Source of the DNA: Bacillota bacterium
GTDB taxonomy: Bacteria; Bacillota; Clostridia; Christensenellales; UMGS416
Direction: 5' to 3'
DNA: 6,159 bases
NCBI GenBank assembly: GCA_023409755.1
Contig: JAEYRA010000043.1
Span: 1 to 6,159 of the forward strand
Shown: positions 5,012 to 6,159 of the stretch, piece by piece
Layout of the letters: each line of letters starts with the position of its first letter
Position numbering within the stretch: the first letter of the stretch is position 1
Program-made: the position numbers and the translations under genes
The notes under the pieces: model-generated
Told to the model about the DNA's origin: nothing
Seen by the model: only the letters and a program-made list of their open reading frames with translations
Databases searched by the model: none

Positions 5012-5068
5012 CGGGAATTATCTCCCGTCTGTAGCCAAATGCCCCATGTTTCACGGGAAACGTGGGGC
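5012..5068. terminator. Hairpin pair after the ferredoxin-like gene, possible U-poor terminator
   Basis: CGGGA (5012-5016) pairs with TCCCG (5023-5027). A longer stem follows: GCCCCATGTTTC (5041-5052) with GAAACGTGGGGC (5057-5068), 12 bp with one G-T pair and a 4-nt loop. Neither is followed by a T-run on the + strand. On the minus strand only ATTTGG follows the long stem. Position between convergent genes supports a transcription-stop role, but the absence of a T-tract keeps confidence low. Confidence 0.35.
5047..5062. promoter_or_regulatory. parS-like 16-mer
   Basis: TGTTTCACGGGAAACG matches 14 of 16 positions of the bacterial chromosome-partition site parS (TGTTTCACGTGAAACA). The mismatches are T-to-G in the central CACGTG and A-to-G at the last base. 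It forms the top of the 12-bp inverted repeat at 5041-5068. The central mismatch falls in the part ParB reads most strictly, so this may be a weak or decayed parS or only a hairpin that looks like one. Confidence 0.35.
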
Positions 5069-5079
5069 GGCGAGCGATA

Positions 5080-5132
5080 CCGACGCGAGATGCGTCGGCG
5101 TTGGAGTGTGCGGGGTGCAGAACGGCATCCCC
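5080..5132. repeat. Two further hairpins at the 3' side of the convergent lipoprotein gene
   Basis: CCGACGC (5080-5086) pairs perfectly with GCGTCGG (5092-5098) around GAGAT. GGGGTGC (5112-5118) pairs with GCATCCCC (5125-5132) with one bulged T and a 6-nt loop. They lie directly after the minus-strand lipoprotein stop at 5139 and may slow or end its transcription, although no T-run follows either. Confidence 0.4.
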
Positions 5133-5138
5133 GGACCT

Positions 5139-5750
5139 TCAGCGGAACACGCAGGTGAACAGCAGCAGTTCCTCGTAGCCGCCGAGCTTGTCCTCATCGG
5201 CGTAGACGGCGGGCGCAAACATCTGCGTCGTCGCGGCCTTGTCGGTGGATACGGCCGCCAGCCACAGCGTGTCGCCGGCTGCGGCGGTCATTTCCCCTTG
5301 GGGGAGGGAGGTGTGAAAGTCCGACGACAGGCCGGCGTTGTCCACCTTGGCCGTCAGGGTGGTGCGGGTCGTCGTGACGCCCGCACCGGCGGTTGTGGCC
5401 ATGCCCTCGTGATGGAAGAACACGACGTTGCCCTCCCACCGTGGCACGACCCAAAAGCTGCCTTCACCCTCCACAGGGATTGTGGCTTCCCCCGAGGCGA
5501 CCTGCTGACCCTTGGCAACCCGAACCCAGCGAAGGGTGGCTTGCCTGCTATTGGTCCGATAAGTGAAGGCCAGGTCTTGCCCCCCGAGGTGGATGCCTCG
5601 CAGCAACTCATCCTCAGTGGAGGGCAGGACGGGCATGACGGTGGTGCCGGCTTGTGTCCCCTGGGTTGCCTGCACCCCACAGCCGGATAACAGGGCCAGC
5701 AGCAGGACGATGATGCAAGCGCGAAGCATATGGTTTTGGGTACGCAGCAT
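5139..5750 (-). CDS. Putative lipoprotein, function unknown
   Basis: A 203-residue exported lipoprotein without a domain I recognise. Residues 1-23 form the signal: a hydrophobic core ACIIVLLLALL (11-21) and lipobox L21-S22-G23 with C24 lipidated. After a Thr/Gln/Gly-rich linker (25-45) the rest looks like an all-beta domain with alternating hydrophobic strands such as DLAFTYRT (59-66), ATLRWVRVA (71-79) and SFWVVPRW...NVVFFHH (98-114). A Thr-rich run lies at 119-134. The only later cysteine is C200, next to the C-terminal end. No catalytic motif is visible. The ATG at 5750 is preferred over the ATG at 5729 because GGGAGG (complement of 5760-5765) lies 9 nt upstream. The gene converges on the ferredoxin-like gene across a hairpin-rich gap and has its own upstream promoter candidate with a long leader. 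Confidence 0.8.
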   Translation of the reverse strand: MLRTQNHMLRACIIVLLLALLSGCGVQATQGTQAGTTVMPVLPSTEDELLRGIHLGGQDLAFTYRTNSRQATLRWVRVAKGQQVASGEATIPVEGEGSFWVVPRWEGNVVFFHHEGMATTAGAGVTTTRTTLTAKVDNAGLSSDFHTSLPQGEMTAAAGDTLWLAAVSTDKAATTQMFAPAVYADEDKLGGYEELLLFTCVFR

Positions 5751-5813
5751 TCGCTGATACCTCCCTGATAAAGAAAATGCCAGTTAATATCGTAGGTGAT
5801 AATAAAATACCCC

Positions 5814-5842
5814 GTAATACACCGCTAGCATCGTCATGACAC
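5814..5842 (-). promoter_or_regulatory. Secondary promoter candidate for the lipoprotein gene
   Basis: On the minus strand GTGTCA (5837-5842) and TATTAC (5814-5819) are separated by 17 nt, each matching four of six consensus bases. It is weaker than the candidate at 5887-5915 and overlaps one of two TCATGA palindromes, so it may be chance. Confidence 0.22.
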
Positions 5843-5861
5843 TTTTCCGCAGTCTCATGAG
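5833..5861. promoter_or_regulatory. Paired TCATGA palindromes, possible operator
   Basis: GTCATGAC (5833-5840) and CTCATGAG (5854-5861) are each perfect 8-bp palindromes sharing the TCATGA core. Their centres are 21 bp apart, two helical turns, so a dimeric regulator could bind both on the same face. They lie in the leader of the minus-strand lipoprotein gene. Confidence 0.35.
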
Positions 5862-6004
5862 GCAATCTTTATTGTTATTGAGCTTAATCATAATATGTAT
5901 GGTCAATAATATCAATATGTTTGTTTCTCTTATTGGAGCGGTCTCTCTCGTTGGCGGGCGACCACAATCTCCTACGGCCCCTTTCAGTTCTTGTTTCCAT
6001 TCAT
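5862..6004. other. AT-rich intergenic region
   Basis: No gene is seen. Bases 5881-5940 hold only 17 G or C in 60, a sharp contrast to the genes on both sides. Short direct repeats occur: AATATGT at 5892-5898 and 5914-5920, and TCAATA at 5903-5908 and 5912-5917. The part nearest 6004 returns to average composition and would hold the 3' untranslated end of the minus-strand gene at 6005; only a 4-bp GGTC/GACC pair was found there, not a convincing terminator. Confidence 0.45.
5887..5915 (-). promoter_or_regulatory. Strong sigma-A-type promoter candidate for the lipoprotein gene
   Basis: On the minus strand TTGATA (5910-5915) and TATGAT (5887-5892) each match five of six consensus bases and are separated by exactly 17 nt. 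Transcription would start near 5880 and give a leader of about 130 nt before the ATG at 5750, long enough to carry regulatory elements. The AT-rich setting raises the chance of a false match, but spacing and both boxes agree. Confidence 0.5.
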
Positions 6005-6159
6005 TTACGAAGTGATTTTCTTATAAGCTGGCCGGCTCTTGGGCACCACGACGGTCATCTCTACAAACTGGTCGGAATCGTGGATGGTGAACTGGGCGTC
6101 CAGGCCGGAGGATTTGAGCTCACCCACGGCGGTACGCATGGTGTTGGCGAAGAGCCGCC
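6005..6159 (-). CDS. C-terminal end of an unrecognised protein (partial)
   Basis: A minus-strand frame is open from the window edge to a TAA at 6005-6007, giving the last 50 residues of a protein whose start lies beyond 6159. The visible part reads RLFANTMRTAVGELKSSG, a helix-like stretch, then DAQFTIHD and FVEMTVVVPKS, two strand-like stretches, and a basic tail AYKKITS. The third-position G/C bias (for example CTC, TTC, GCC, AAC, ACC, GTG) matches the high-GC genes of the window and supports real coding. I do not recognise the family. The downstream 250-bp AT-rich gap separates it from the lipoprotein gene, so the two are probably not in one operon. Confidence 0.65.
   Translation of the reverse strand, partial: RLFANTMRTAVGELKSSGLDAQFTIHDSDQFVEMTVVVPKSRPAYKKITS

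Noticed and set aside
4684..5034. 116-residue + strand frame overlapping the ferredoxin-like gene
   Set aside because: It reads the ferredoxin DNA in another frame, lacks an RBS, and has no domain; the ferredoxin frame has clear cysteine motifs and a strong RBS.

Overview
This 6.2-kb window looks like chromosomal DNA from a moderately GC-rich, low-G+C-phylum-type anaerobe, most likely a gut clostridium of the Oscillospiraceae kind. That placement is inference. It rests on strong GGAGG-type ribosome binding sites, a TTG-started radC, secreted lipoproteins with classical lipoboxes, and a small clostridial-style ferredoxin. TGA is used as a normal stop by several genes here. No rRNA, tRNA, CRISPR array or transposase gene was seen.

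Layout. Positions 1-470 hold no convincing gene but contain a dense chain of perfect inverted repeats. A Nudix hydrolase follows on the + strand (471-926). From 931 to 2336 a segment of visibly lower GC carries one minus-strand secreted PepSY-like protein (1100-2089). This segment is bordered at both ends by same-orientation copies of a 60-bp repeat, one starting 4 bp after the Nudix stop and the other ending 4 bp before the next + gene. A + strand lipoprotein (2341-2880) comes next. It converges, through a bidirectional terminator (2889-2922), on a minus-strand pair: radC (3828-4601, TTG start) followed by a nucleoside phosphorylase-like gene (2982-3800).

Divergent from radC lies a 63-codon 4Fe-4S ferredoxin-like gene (4817-5008). 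It has a strong RBS and an intact frame, except that codon 22 is TGA exactly where the family would have a cluster-ligand cysteine. This is either a selenocysteine-containing ferredoxin or a nonsense-mutated gene. A SECIS-like fold lies just downstream of the TGA, and the leader upstream can form two mutually exclusive hairpins, one of which hides the RBS. This locus is the most interesting thing in the window.

The ferredoxin gene converges on a minus-strand lipoprotein gene (5139-5750). Several hairpins lie between them, one of which contains a parS-like 16-mer. The lipoprotein gene is preceded by a very AT-rich intergenic stretch with a good sigma-A-type promoter and two TCATGA palindromes. 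The C-terminal end of an unrecognised minus-strand protein (6005-6159) runs off the window. Apart from the radC/phosphorylase pair, which looks like an operon, the genes appear to be separate transcription units without an obvious shared pathway.
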